A DNA stretch of 64,000 bases from Phycisphaerales bacterium (GTDB taxonomy: Bacteria; Planctomycetota; Phycisphaerae; Phycisphaerales; UBA5793). The position numbers and the translations under genes are program-made. This document shows, one piece after another, positions 1 through 7,951 of this stretch; within the stretch, counting starts at the first letter, position 1, and every line of letters starts with the position of its first letter. The notes under the pieces are model-generated. The model made no database searches. It was given only the letters and a program-made list of their open reading frames with translations, and was not told the origin of the DNA. The stretch is taken from positions 124,001-188,000 of the forward strand of contig JADZAS010000013.1 in NCBI GenBank assembly GCA_020852515.1. Direction: 5' to 3'.

Positions 1-1
1 C

Positions 2-238
2 GTCGGCCTGTATCCGATCGGCAGTTACGTGCGACTCTCGAGTGAGCGCCTGGCCCTGGTCGTGGGCATGCACATCGATGCCCCGGACCGGCCCATCGTG
101 CGGCTGTGCGACGAGCACGGCTGCATGCACGGCGACGTGATCGACCTGACGCGCAACGAGCCGTGGGAACTGTTCGTTCTGGACGGCACGAAAGGTCCGG
201 GCGAGGAGTTGGCGCGCCGGAACCGGCTGGCCGGCTGA
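2..238 (+). CDS. C-terminal end of a probable HD-GYP-type protein (5' truncated)
   Basis: The open frame enters from the left edge and ends at the TGA at 236-238, so only about 78 C-terminal residues are visible. They begin VGLYPIGSYVRLSSERLALV. This Y-P-x-G-S-x-V-R-L-S phrase typically follows the HD-GYP domain of cyclic-di-GMP phosphodiesterases, where it starts a small beta-rich tail. The HD and GYP catalytic motifs would lie to the left of the window, so activity cannot be judged. The gene is followed 42 bp later by the phosphohexomutase gene on the same strand. The assignment rests on one short motif and is moderate. Confidence 0.55.
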   Translation, partial: VGLYPIGSYVRLSSERLALVVGMHIDAPDRPIVRLCDEHGCMHGDVIDLTRNEPWELFVLDGTKGPGEELARRNRLAG

Positions 239-280
239 CCGGCTCACCGGCCAAACCTGCCCGCCTATGCTCCGCACGTC

Positions 281-1666
281 ATGTCAGCGAACCTCGAAGC
301 AGCATTGATGCTCTCCGTTTCCGGTGCGCGCGGCATCGTCGGCCGGTCGATGACGCCCGCGGTGGCGGCGCGGCTGACCCGCGCCTTTGCCCAGGATCTG
401 ATCGACCGCTCAGCACGCCGCGGAACCGTCGTCATCGGCCGGGATGGCCGGCCCTCGGGAGCCGATCTCGAAGCGGTGGCAGCGGCAACGCTGGACGCCA
501 TGGGCTTCCAGCCCGTTCGCCTGGGAGTCGCCACCACGCCCACCACCGCCATCATGGTCGCGCACCTCGGCGCCGTCGGTGGAATCGTCATCACGGCCAG
601 CCACAACCCCATCGAGTGGAACGGCATCAAGTTCCTCACCGCGCGCGGCTCCGCGCCCGGCGCTATCGACGCTCAGCGCATTATCGATCGATTCAGAAAC
701 TTCGAGGGAGATGACGCAACGCCGCAGGCGGGCGCGAGCGCTGCTCGTGATGAGTCCGCCGCGCGCGTTCACGTCGAGCGCATCCTGGCGCACATCGAAC
801 CGGCGCCGATCGCGGCGCGGCGCTTCAAGGTCGTGCTCGATTCCGTGAATGCGTCAGGTGGCGCGGCGGGGCGTCTGCTGCTCGAGCGACTCGGCGCCCA
901 GATCGTTCACCTCAACGGCGAGCCGACCGGCGTCTTCGCGCACACTCCGGAACCGATGCGCGAAAACCTGACCGACCTCGCGGCTCAGGTCGCCGCACAT
1001 GAAGCCGACGTCGGTTTCGCCCAGGACCCGGATGCCGACCGCCTGGCCATCATTGACGAACGCGGTCGCTACATCGGCGAAGAGTACACATTCGTTCTGG
1101 CCGCTGAGCAAGTGCTGGCGCAGAGCGGTGGCGGAAAAAGCGTCGCGGTCAATCTTTCTTCGAGTCGCATGATCGACGACGTGGCGGCCAGCCACGGCTC
1201 GCGCGTCTTCCGGACTCCGGTAGGCGAGGCGAACGTCGTCGAGGCCATGGTGCGGCACGGCTGCGCCCTCGGCGGCGAAGGAAACGGCGGCGTGATCTGG
1301 CCCGAGATCTGCTTCGTGCGCGACAGCCTCAGCGGCATGGCGCTGGTCCTGTCGCTGCTGGCCCGGCGCGGCACGGCTCTGAGCGAGATCGTTTCCGCCA
1401 TGCCGTCTTATGCCATCGAGAAGAGCAAGTGCGCCATTCGACCGGGTCTGGCGCAGCGAGCCATCGACGCCCTCGCCTCGCGCTACCGCGAAGCGCGGCA
1501 GGACACCCAGGACGGCCTGCGCCTCGACTGGCCTGACCGCGGCTCATGGCTGCACGTGCGCGCCAGCAACACCGAGCCGATTCTGCGGCTCATCGCCGAG
1601 GCGCGCGACCAGGCAAGCGCCTCGCAGCTCGTGCGCGAGGCCCAATCAATCGTCGCGTCGCTCTGA
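281..1666 (+). CDS. glmM: Phosphoglucosamine mutase-type alpha-D-phosphohexomutase
   Basis: This is a 461-residue member of the alpha-D-phosphohexomutase superfamily, which interconverts sugar 6- and 1-phosphates; in cell-wall precursor synthesis that is GlcN-6-P to GlcN-1-P. All four active-site loops are visible: the phosphoserine loop TASHNP (Ser near residue 107), the metal loop DPDADR (near 249-254), the sugar loop GGEGNGG and the phosphate loop RASNTEP near the C-terminus. The sequence around SVSGARGIVG and GEGNGGVIWP resembles the archaeal/planctomycete-type GlmM more than E. coli GlmM. Phosphomannomutase or phosphoglucomutase activity cannot be excluded. The ATG at 281 has no Shine-Dalgarno sequence, but TATGCT lies at 266-271. 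A second in-frame ATG at 308 would also preserve the domain. It converges on the next gene with a 4-bp gap. Confidence 0.8.
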   Translation: MSANLEAALMLSVSGARGIVGRSMTPAVAARLTRAFAQDLIDRSARRGTVVIGRDGRPSGADLEAVAAATLDAMGFQPVRLGVATTPTTAIMVAHLGAVGGIVITASHNPIEWNGIKFLTARGSAPGAIDAQRIIDRFRNFEGDDATPQAGASAARDESAARVHVERILAHIEPAPIAARRFKVVLDSVNASGGAAGRLLLERLGAQIVHLNGEPTGVFAHTPEPMRENLTDLAAQVAAHEADVGFAQDPDADRLAIIDERGRYIGEEYTFVLAAEQVLAQSGGGKSVAVNLSSSRMIDDVAASHGSRVFRTPVGEANVVEAMVRHGCALGGEGNGGVIWPEICFVRDSLSGMALVLSLLARRGTALSEIVSAMPSYAIEKSKCAIRPGLAQRAIDALASRYREARQDTQDGLRLDWPDRGSWLHVRASNTEPILRLIAEARDQASASQLVREAQSIVASL

Positions 1667-1670
1667 GCGG

Positions 1671-3110
1671 TCAGCGACCCGGATTGGCGCCCTCGCGTTC
1701 CTGCTCGGCCTCTCGCGCCATGTCCTCGCTGAATTGCATGGTCTGGCGGAGCATGCTGCGAATCTGCCGCAGCGCCTTCTGCTGCTCGGTTTCCTCCGGC
1801 ACGTCGGGCTTGGGCGCCCGATCCTGCTGGGCCGGGTTGAGCACCGCGGCGATCTGTTCGATGGCCGCGACCACGTAGCCGCGCTTCTGGCGGTAGAGGT
1901 CATCCTGCTTCTGCTGCTGCTGCTCATCCATGAGCAGGTCCTTGGCGTCAAAAGGCATCTGCTCTGCGGAGACGGCTTCGTCGGCAAAGGCCGCCATGCC
2001 GCCGACCATCGCCAGCATCATGATGTCGCTCTGCTTGAGCGCCTTGTCGATGGAGTCTTCCTGCTCGCCCAGGAGCCGGGCCATCGCGTTGTTGGCGGTG
2101 GCGACTTCATCGCGGTAGATCGCGGCGATTCCCTCGATGCCCCGGCGCTGATCATCGCTGAGGTCTTCAAAGCCGAGCACCTGGCTGATGTATTCATCCG
2201 CCTGGGTCGGCGCGTAGATGCGCGGGTAGCAGGACTCGCGGAACGCGCGCGTGAGGCGGTCGCTGGCCGGGCCCGGCATGGCGGTGGCGACGACCTGCGC
2301 GTGCTTACGGTTGACGTCGCGGATCTGCCGGCGCACCGAGAGAATGCGTTCGAACTTCTCGAACATGTCTCCTTCAGCGCCGGCGTTCATGTAATCGATG
2401 TTGCGGACCTCCTCGGCGGCGCGGATGCGCTGCTGGAGCAGGCCGTCGAGTTCGGTCGCGTATGAATCGAGCAGGGGATCAACCCCGCCGCGCTGCTCCG
2501 GCTCCAGTTCCAGATCATCCACCAGTTCGATCACGTCAACGCTCTCGCCGGCGAAGAACGCGCCCACGTGCAGCAGCGTGCGGCGGCGGCGGTCGCGCTC
2601 GAAGCGAGCCCAGCCGGCCAGCTGCTCGGGCGTCAGCGTGGCCTTGACGTTCTCGAAGAAATCCTGCCCGACCTGCTGGCGCCGCTCCATCCACTGACGC
2701 TGGGCGGCCTGCATGTCCATGCCGATGCGGGCCATGTCCTCCATGTTGTCCCCGCCCATGTTGAAGCCGCCCAGTTCCTGCATCTCATCCATGAGCGCCT
2801 TGAGGCGGTCACGATGGGCCGTCGCGGCGTCGGTGAACTGCACGACGTAGCCCTGATGAAGCGCGGCGACGAGGTCGGTCTGCGACTGGTCCAGCCCCAG
2901 CGCCTTGGCGATCTCGCTGACCACCTGCGCCTTGATGAGCGGCGGCTCAACGGGGATCTCAAGCGTGTTCATCCGCTCGTTGAAATCGAACTCCTCATCC
3001 TGCCATGCCAGCGCCGCGCGCGGAGGCGCCAGCGTGCACAGCAAGACCGCACCGATGAGCGCCAGACGCATCGCGGACTGCCGGAGGAGATTGAGCGCCT
3101 TGGGCCACAT
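1671..3110 (-). CDS. Secreted protein of unknown function, helix-rich
   Basis: About 479 residues. The ATG at 3110 was chosen because AGAGAAGG lies 8 nt upstream and because it starts directly with a signal peptide (WPKALNLLRQ, then a hydrophobic stretch ending in ALA). A longer frame up to 3146 has no ribosome-binding site. The mature protein is highly charged, rich in Glu, Arg and Gln, predicted mostly alpha-helical, and has repeated phrases such as LTPEQLAGWARFERDRRRR. That phrase resembles the Spy/LTXXQ-like helical periplasmic proteins seen in planctomycetes, but I do not recognise a family securely. It is the last of three minus-strand genes (5875 to 1671), 126 bp after the VCBS protein, and may share their transcript. 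Confidence 0.75.
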   Translation of the reverse strand: MWPKALNLLRQSAMRLALIGAVLLCTLAPPRAALAWQDEEFDFNERMNTLEIPVEPPLIKAQVVSEIAKALGLDQSQTDLVAALHQGYVVQFTDAATAHRDRLKALMDEMQELGGFNMGGDNMEDMARIGMDMQAAQRQWMERRQQVGQDFFENVKATLTPEQLAGWARFERDRRRRTLLHVGAFFAGESVDVIELVDDLELEPEQRGGVDPLLDSYATELDGLLQQRIRAAEEVRNIDYMNAGAEGDMFEKFERILSVRRQIRDVNRKHAQVVATAMPGPASDRLTRAFRESCYPRIYAPTQADEYISQVLGFEDLSDDQRRGIEGIAAIYRDEVATANNAMARLLGEQEDSIDKALKQSDIMMLAMVGGMAAFADEAVSAEQMPFDAKDLLMDEQQQQKQDDLYRQKRGYVVAAIEQIAAVLNPAQQDRAPKPDVPEETEQQKALRQIRSMLRQTMQFSEDMAREAEQEREGANPGR

Positions 3111-3236
3111 GCATGCACCTTCTCTCGTAGTGATGTTCTCAAACAAGATTGAGATTCACTGTCATTATACGGAAAGCGGCCCGGCTGGAGGCGTCCGGTG
3201 AGGCGCAATCGCGGACACGTCGGCATTCCGGCCGGG

Positions 3237-5117
3237 CTACCGCAGCGGTTCGGGGATTCCGCCCTGTTCGAGGCGGTAGCGCCCGGACGCCACGTCGGCG
3301 AAGCTCTGCTGCGCACCTGCCGCACCGGGCCAGGTGATGATCACCTCATCGGCGCGCTCGGCCGGGCCCAGGCCCACGTGCACGAGCAGGTCGTGCTGCT
3401 TGCCGTTGTGGCCGCCGATGCCGATCAGTTGGCGCTGTATGAGCCGCTCGCCGATTCGCACCTGCACGATCGCGCCGAGCGCATCGCGATTCACACCCGC
3501 CTGCGGATCGCCTCGCAACCGGAGGTCGATCGAGTGTGCGTTTTCGCCAGGCAGCGATCGAAACAGCCGCAGGCGCGGCTCGCGGCCATGCCGCTGCTCG
3601 GGCGTGAAGCGATTGAACGTCTGCCCGACGAGCACGTCGAGCGAACCGTTGCCATCCACGTCGGCCAGCGAGATCTGCTGCGATCCGTCGTGGTCGAGGC
3701 CGACTTCGGCGGTCACGTCGCGCATCGCGCCATCTGTCTGCTGCAGGTACAGTCGCAGGCGCTGGTCATCGGGGTAGTCGCCCGACGAGAGCAGCAGATC
3801 GAGCCGGCCGTCGAGATCGAAGTCCGCCAGCTCGGCAAACAGATCGCCCTGGTTCCAATTGTCCACGCCCACGGGCACGCGATCCACGCTTCGCAGCGGA
3901 TCGGCCTCGAACTTCGTCTCGCCGTCCTTCTTTCCGTTGTTGATCAGCAGCCGCGAGCGATCGGAAGATTCACCCGCCCAGCCGTGTGTGATTTCAGCCA
4001 GAAACACATCCCAGTCGCCGTCGCTGTCGATGTCTCCCACGGTGCAGTCAAAGGTGTTGCCGTTGGCGCGGAAGGGCCTTTCATCTTCGCGATCGAAGCG
4101 GGGATCGGTCTTGGCGCGTTCCTTGCGCCACTCGGGATAGCGGCCGTGGCGGATGGCGTCGCCGTCAAAGCCGATGCGCAGCGCGAGGTCGGTCCACAGC
4201 GGATACCTGACGCTCGGCGCGAGATCAGGCGGTGCCACGGAGAGTTCGAGCGGACTCCACTGATACAACCGGTTCCAGCGCCGGCCGTAGTTGAGTTCAA
4301 GAATCTCCGGCAGGGCGCGCTCGCAGCCGACGGGCGATGCAACGACTTCAGCGATCATCGCGCCGTACGTCGGGCGACCGCCGCGATCGGCCTCGTCCGC
4401 CTCGTCGAACGCAAATCCGTCGCTCGGCCAGGGCACGCGCTCGAAGCGGCCCGGCGCCGTCTGCAACAGCAGGTCGTTACCGAATCCGGCCAGCGAGGGG
4501 CCGTACTGCGTGTACCAGTTGCCCAGGTACAGATCGAGCCGACCGTCGCGATCCGCATCGCCGATGGCGATGGCCGCAGTGGTGGCGGGTCGCGCTGCGT
4601 CGATAATGCGCTCCGGGTCGAACGTCCCATCGCCGCGACCCGGTTGCCACGCGGCGCGCCGGCCGTGGTCGGTCCACTTCTCGTTGGCCGCGTCGATGTA
4701 GCGCGTGATGGCCGCGTCGGTGCGGCCGTCGTTGTCAAGATCGGCAAACACGAGACAGTCGCCGACATGGAGCAGAGGAAGGTTCGTCTGCACGGCCTCG
4801 ACATAGTGAAAGCCAAGCGGACTCCCTTCGTCGGGCGTGTGGAGAAACAATCGCGGCCAGTGCGAGCCGGCGGGAATTTCGCCCGCCTCCGTTCCCGGCG
4901 GCGCGATGGTGGACTGGACAACGACATCGGGCTGATCATCGCCATTGACGTCGGCAAAGAGGCAGCGCGCAACGGTCGAGCCGACCACCTCCATGCCCAG
5001 GCCGACGCGGTCCGTGATGTCCTCATAGCGCAGAGACTGTTGCGCAAACGAGCCGGCGCCGGCGCAGCAGGCGGCAGCAACGGCAGCGAACCACTGGCGC
5101 ATCAGGCGTGCGCTCAT
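3237..5117 (-). CDS. Secreted VCBS/FG-GAP repeat protein with C-terminal ASPIC/UnbV domain
   Basis: A 626-residue exported protein with signal peptide MSARLMRQWFAAVAAACCAG ending near SFAQQ. At least six calcium-binding D-x-D-x-D-G blades of a beta-propeller can be read: DVNGDDQPD, DLDNDGRTD, DADRDGRLD, DIDSDGDWD, DFDLDGRLD and DVDGNGSLD. The last 80 residues (VQVRIGERLIQRQLIGIG, later HVGLGPAERADEVIITWPG) match the ASPIC/UnbV module found in CRTAC-like proteins. The family is extracellular and probably adhesive or ligand-binding; its substrate is unknown. The start codon overlaps the stop of the upstream gene (ATGA, 5114-5117), which indicates translational coupling. Confidence 0.88.
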   Translation of the reverse strand: MSARLMRQWFAAVAAACCAGAGSFAQQSLRYEDITDRVGLGMEVVGSTVARCLFADVNGDDQPDVVVQSTIAPPGTEAGEIPAGSHWPRLFLHTPDEGSPLGFHYVEAVQTNLPLLHVGDCLVFADLDNDGRTDAAITRYIDAANEKWTDHGRRAAWQPGRGDGTFDPERIIDAARPATTAAIAIGDADRDGRLDLYLGNWYTQYGPSLAGFGNDLLLQTAPGRFERVPWPSDGFAFDEADEADRGGRPTYGAMIAEVVASPVGCERALPEILELNYGRRWNRLYQWSPLELSVAPPDLAPSVRYPLWTDLALRIGFDGDAIRHGRYPEWRKERAKTDPRFDREDERPFRANGNTFDCTVGDIDSDGDWDVFLAEITHGWAGESSDRSRLLINNGKKDGETKFEADPLRSVDRVPVGVDNWNQGDLFAELADFDLDGRLDLLLSSGDYPDDQRLRLYLQQTDGAMRDVTAEVGLDHDGSQQISLADVDGNGSLDVLVGQTFNRFTPEQRHGREPRLRLFRSLPGENAHSIDLRLRGDPQAGVNRDALGAIVQVRIGERLIQRQLIGIGGHNGKQHDLLVHVGLGPAERADEVIITWPGAAGAQQSFADVASGRYRLEQGGIPEPLR

Positions 5118-5875
5118 CGCTTCGGCCCGCGCGGGGACGACTGGCCGTTCTGTGCTTCTTCCGGCGCGGACGCGGCGGTAACCTGCACGTCAAAGCGAAA
5201 CTCGACAAACGGGCCAATGAGCGGCGGGATGTCGAATGCGCCAGGTTCGGCCCGCGACTCGTTCGTGCGCACCTCAGGATTCAGCAGGCCGCGCAGCCGC
5301 ACGAGATCGCCGTCCTCCAGGCGCGAGAGAATCGGGCGCAGTCGCGCCGGCCACTCGATGACGAATCTCGACCCGACCGGCTCGCGCGTGGCCGGATCGA
5401 CGAGGCGCAGATCGACGTACGCCTCGCTCGCGTCGATCACATCGCGCGACACAATCTCGCAGAGCCACTCGACGCGGCGGCGGTGATCGCGATTCACTTT
5501 GTTGGACCACTGGCTCAGCAGGCGCAGGTGCTGGCGACGGGCCCGCTCATCACGCGGCGGCTCGGCCGGGAAGGCCTCTGCGTAGTCCGCCTTGAGCCGC
5601 TCGAGCAGTTCATCCGGGGTGGAAAGATCGGCCTGGCCGGGATGAGGGCCAGGGTTCTGGGACGGGTCCTGGGGCTTGCCTTCCAGCGCGGCCAGCTGCT
5701 CTTCGAGCTGGCTAATCCGGGTCTGGGCGGCGGCGAGTTGCTGCTCGAGTTCAGCCACGCGGGCTCGCAGAGCCGCGGCCTCGTCCGGCGGCTGCGGCTC
5801 CTGGCCGGCGCCCAGAGGCTGCAGCCAGCCGGAGAGAACGAGTACGATCGTGGAGACGAGGACATATCTGGACAT
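5114..5875 (-). CDS. Secreted coiled-coil protein of unknown function
   Basis: A 253-residue protein starting at the ATG at 5875, which has GAGG 6 nt upstream. A longer frame to 5938 lacks a ribosome-binding site. The N-terminus MSRYVLVSTIVLVLSGWLQP is a signal peptide or membrane anchor. A textbook leucine/alanine heptad coiled coil follows (AALRARVAELEQQLAAAQTR onwards), then a proline-rich linker. The C-terminal globular part contains EYVDLRLVDP-type and VEFRFDVQV beta segments. No enzyme motif is visible. It is the promoter-proximal gene of a three-gene minus-strand group and overlaps the VCBS/ASPIC gene by 4 bp, so the two products may act together at the cell surface. That is inference. 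Confidence 0.7.
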   Translation of the reverse strand: MSRYVLVSTIVLVLSGWLQPLGAGQEPQPPDEAAALRARVAELEQQLAAAQTRISQLEEQLAALEGKPQDPSQNPGPHPGQADLSTPDELLERLKADYAEAFPAEPPRDERARRQHLRLLSQWSNKVNRDHRRRVEWLCEIVSRDVIDASEAYVDLRLVDPATREPVGSRFVIEWPARLRPILSRLEDGDLVRLRGLLNPEVRTNESRAEPGAFDIPPLIGPFVEFRFDVQVTAASAPEEAQNGQSSPRGPKR

Positions 5876-6018
5876 TAAGAACCTCAATTCGGCAGCCCAA
5901 AAGTTTCCGGATTTGCGGCACCTGTGACACCTTTTCACCCGTTATCATAATAATCAGTGATGGGCCGGCGCCCCCGGTCCCGTCTGATCTTCGGGGCATC
6001 CCCGAGAGGAGCACAGCG

Positions 6019-7827
6019 ATGGAAGACATCCGCACCGTACTCACCCACGCCGCACGCCGGCTTGGCTTCAAAGGCTTCCTGGATCGCGCCCACCTCGTCG
6101 CGATTGTCGCGGCGTCGCTGGCGCTGCTTCTGGTCGTGCTGAGCAAAGCGATGCCGGCGGTGAACGACGCGGTGAACTGGCTCTACATCGGACCCGCGCT
6201 GGCGCTGACTGCACTGGCGGGCGCGCTGGTGTGGTGGATGCCCAACCGCCCCTCGCCGCTGCACGTCGCCGTCGAGGTGGACCAGCGGCTGGAACTGCGC
6301 GAGAAGTTGAGCACCGCCATGCTCTGCCGCGGCCGCGAGGATGCGTTCGCGCAGGCCGCGATCGATGACGCCATCGCCGTGGCCAGGCGCCCCGAAACCT
6401 CGCGCAACGTGCGCAAGCGCTTTGCGGTGGCGGCTCCGCGGCAGTGGTGGATCACGCCGGTGCTGCTGGCGGCTGCGGTGCTCACTGGCGCGGCGGTGCC
6501 GGCCGGCGACTGGTTCGCCCGGCAGGAGGACGAACTCACCATCGAACAGCGCGAGCAGATCGACGAGATCCGCGAGCAGTATGAAGCGGCCATCAAGGAA
6601 GCCGCCGAAAAGGCCGGCAAAGATCCCAAGGAACTCAAGGAGATGCTCGCCGAGGCCGAGCACGATCTGAAAGAACCCGACGCCACCAAGCCGCCTGAAG
6701 AGTTCAAGCGCGAGGCGTTCAAGAAACTCAACTCGCTCGAGGACAAGTTGCGTGAGCAGACCGACACCGAGCAGGCGCGGGCGCTCGAAGCGCTGCAGAA
6801 CAAGTTGAGCCAGCTGGACCCCTCCACTGACAGCGGCCCCACGGGCGATCTGAGCAAGTCACTGGCCAAGGGTGATTTCTCCTCGGCTAAGAAGGCGCTC
6901 GATGAACTTCAAAAGCAGATCGAAGGCGGCAACCTCTCCGACGATCAGAAGAAGGCGCTGGGCGATCTGGCCAAAGAACTCGACAAGCTCGCGCAGAACC
7001 AGGACGCGATCAAGGAGCAGCTCAAGCAGGCCGGCATCGACCCCAAGGCCATGGAGAACATGCAGGACCTCCAGCAGGCGATCGCCAACGCTCAGAACCT
7101 CACCGAAGAGCAGAAGCAGCAACTCGCGCAGGCGGCCCAGGCGGCCCAGCAGGCGGCGCAGGCAATGCAGTCTATGGCTGGAGCATGCCAGAGCATGGCC
7201 GGAATGCAGGGCATGCAGGGAATGCAGGGCATGCAGGGCGCCGAAGGCATGAACGGGCAGAACGGCATGCAGGGCGCGCAGAACATGGCCAATCAACTCT
7301 CGCAGATGGAGATGATGGCGCAGCAGCTGGCGAACATGAATGCCGCGTGCGAAGGCCTCGCAGGCCAGTGCCAGAGCATGGGCCAGGGCCTTGGGCAGTG
7401 CAACAGCCAGGGCATCAGCCAGGCCATGGCGCAGATACAGTGGATGCAGATGCAAAACGGCGGTCGCGGACCCGGCATGGGCAAGCGCGGCCAGGGCGCC
7501 GGCGGCAGCGGCTCGCGCCTCGCCACCAAAATGTCCTACACCGATGAAAAGCAAAAGGTCTACACCGACCCCAACAGCCAGATCATCGGGACGACCTTTA
7601 TCGAGGGCAAGCAGATCATCAAGGGCCAGTCGCAGGTGAAGTTCAACGAACTCGTCCGCGCCGCCTCGAGCCGGGCCCGCGAGGACGTCGAAGAAAACCT
7701 TCTGCCGGCTCAGTACGAGCGGGCCATGAAGGTGTACTTCGGCGAGATGCAGAAGCGGGCCGAGATCGTCAGGGAAGCGCCGGCTGAGCAGCCCGCCGAA
7801 GCGCCTGCTGAACCCACCGAACCCTGA
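6019..7827 (+). CDS. Membrane-anchored coiled-coil protein with Met/Gln/Gly-rich low-complexity region
   Basis: A 602-residue protein; the ATG is preceded by GAGAGGAG. Three hydrophobic segments lie in the first 180 residues (about 23-45, 53-75, 150-170). A long Glu/Lys/Gln-rich helical region follows. A low-complexity stretch at about residues 370-490 contains GMQGMQGMQGMQG and many Q, M, N and G. The C-terminal 100 residues return to ordinary sequence (SQIIGTTFIEGKQ, VEENLLPAQYERAMKVYF). The overall plan resembles the large Gln/Met-rich membrane proteins annotated near DUF4175 in other phyla, but homology is uncertain. In planctomycetes such proteins often sit beside MoxR/DUF58 genes; none is present here. 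Function unknown. Confidence 0.75.
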   Translation: MEDIRTVLTHAARRLGFKGFLDRAHLVAIVAASLALLLVVLSKAMPAVNDAVNWLYIGPALALTALAGALVWWMPNRPSPLHVAVEVDQRLELREKLSTAMLCRGREDAFAQAAIDDAIAVARRPETSRNVRKRFAVAAPRQWWITPVLLAAAVLTGAAVPAGDWFARQEDELTIEQREQIDEIREQYEAAIKEAAEKAGKDPKELKEMLAEAEHDLKEPDATKPPEEFKREAFKKLNSLEDKLREQTDTEQARALEALQNKLSQLDPSTDSGPTGDLSKSLAKGDFSSAKKALDELQKQIEGGNLSDDQKKALGDLAKELDKLAQNQDAIKEQLKQAGIDPKAMENMQDLQQAIANAQNLTEEQKQQLAQAAQAAQQAAQAMQSMAGACQSMAGMQGMQGMQGMQGAEGMNGQNGMQGAQNMANQLSQMEMMAQQLANMNAACEGLAGQCQSMGQGLGQCNSQGISQAMAQIQWMQMQNGGRGPGMGKRGQGAGGSGSRLATKMSYTDEKQKVYTDPNSQIIGTTFIEGKQIIKGQSQVKFNELVRAASSRAREDVEENLLPAQYERAMKVYFGEMQKRAEIVREAPAEQPAEAPAEPTEP

Positions 7828-7856
7828 TCCGGTCGCCGAATCTCAAAGTTCCCCGC

Positions 7857-7882
7857 GCAGCCGCCGGATTTCCGGCGGCTGC
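7857..7882 (+). terminator. Rho-independent-like hairpin after the Met/Gln-rich gene
   Basis: A perfect 11-bp inverted repeat (GCAGCCGCCGG, loop ATTT, CCGGCGGCTGC) begins 30 bp after the stop codon at 7827. It is followed by a weakly T-rich TTCGCTTC. The stem is strong and the T tract poor, so termination efficiency is uncertain. It separates this gene from trkH. Confidence 0.6.
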
Positions 7883-7951
7883 TTCGCTTCCCGGGCCGCG
7901 CGATTGGGGTCAACGCCGACTCTGCCGGCGTCCGATATGCTATAGACCCTC

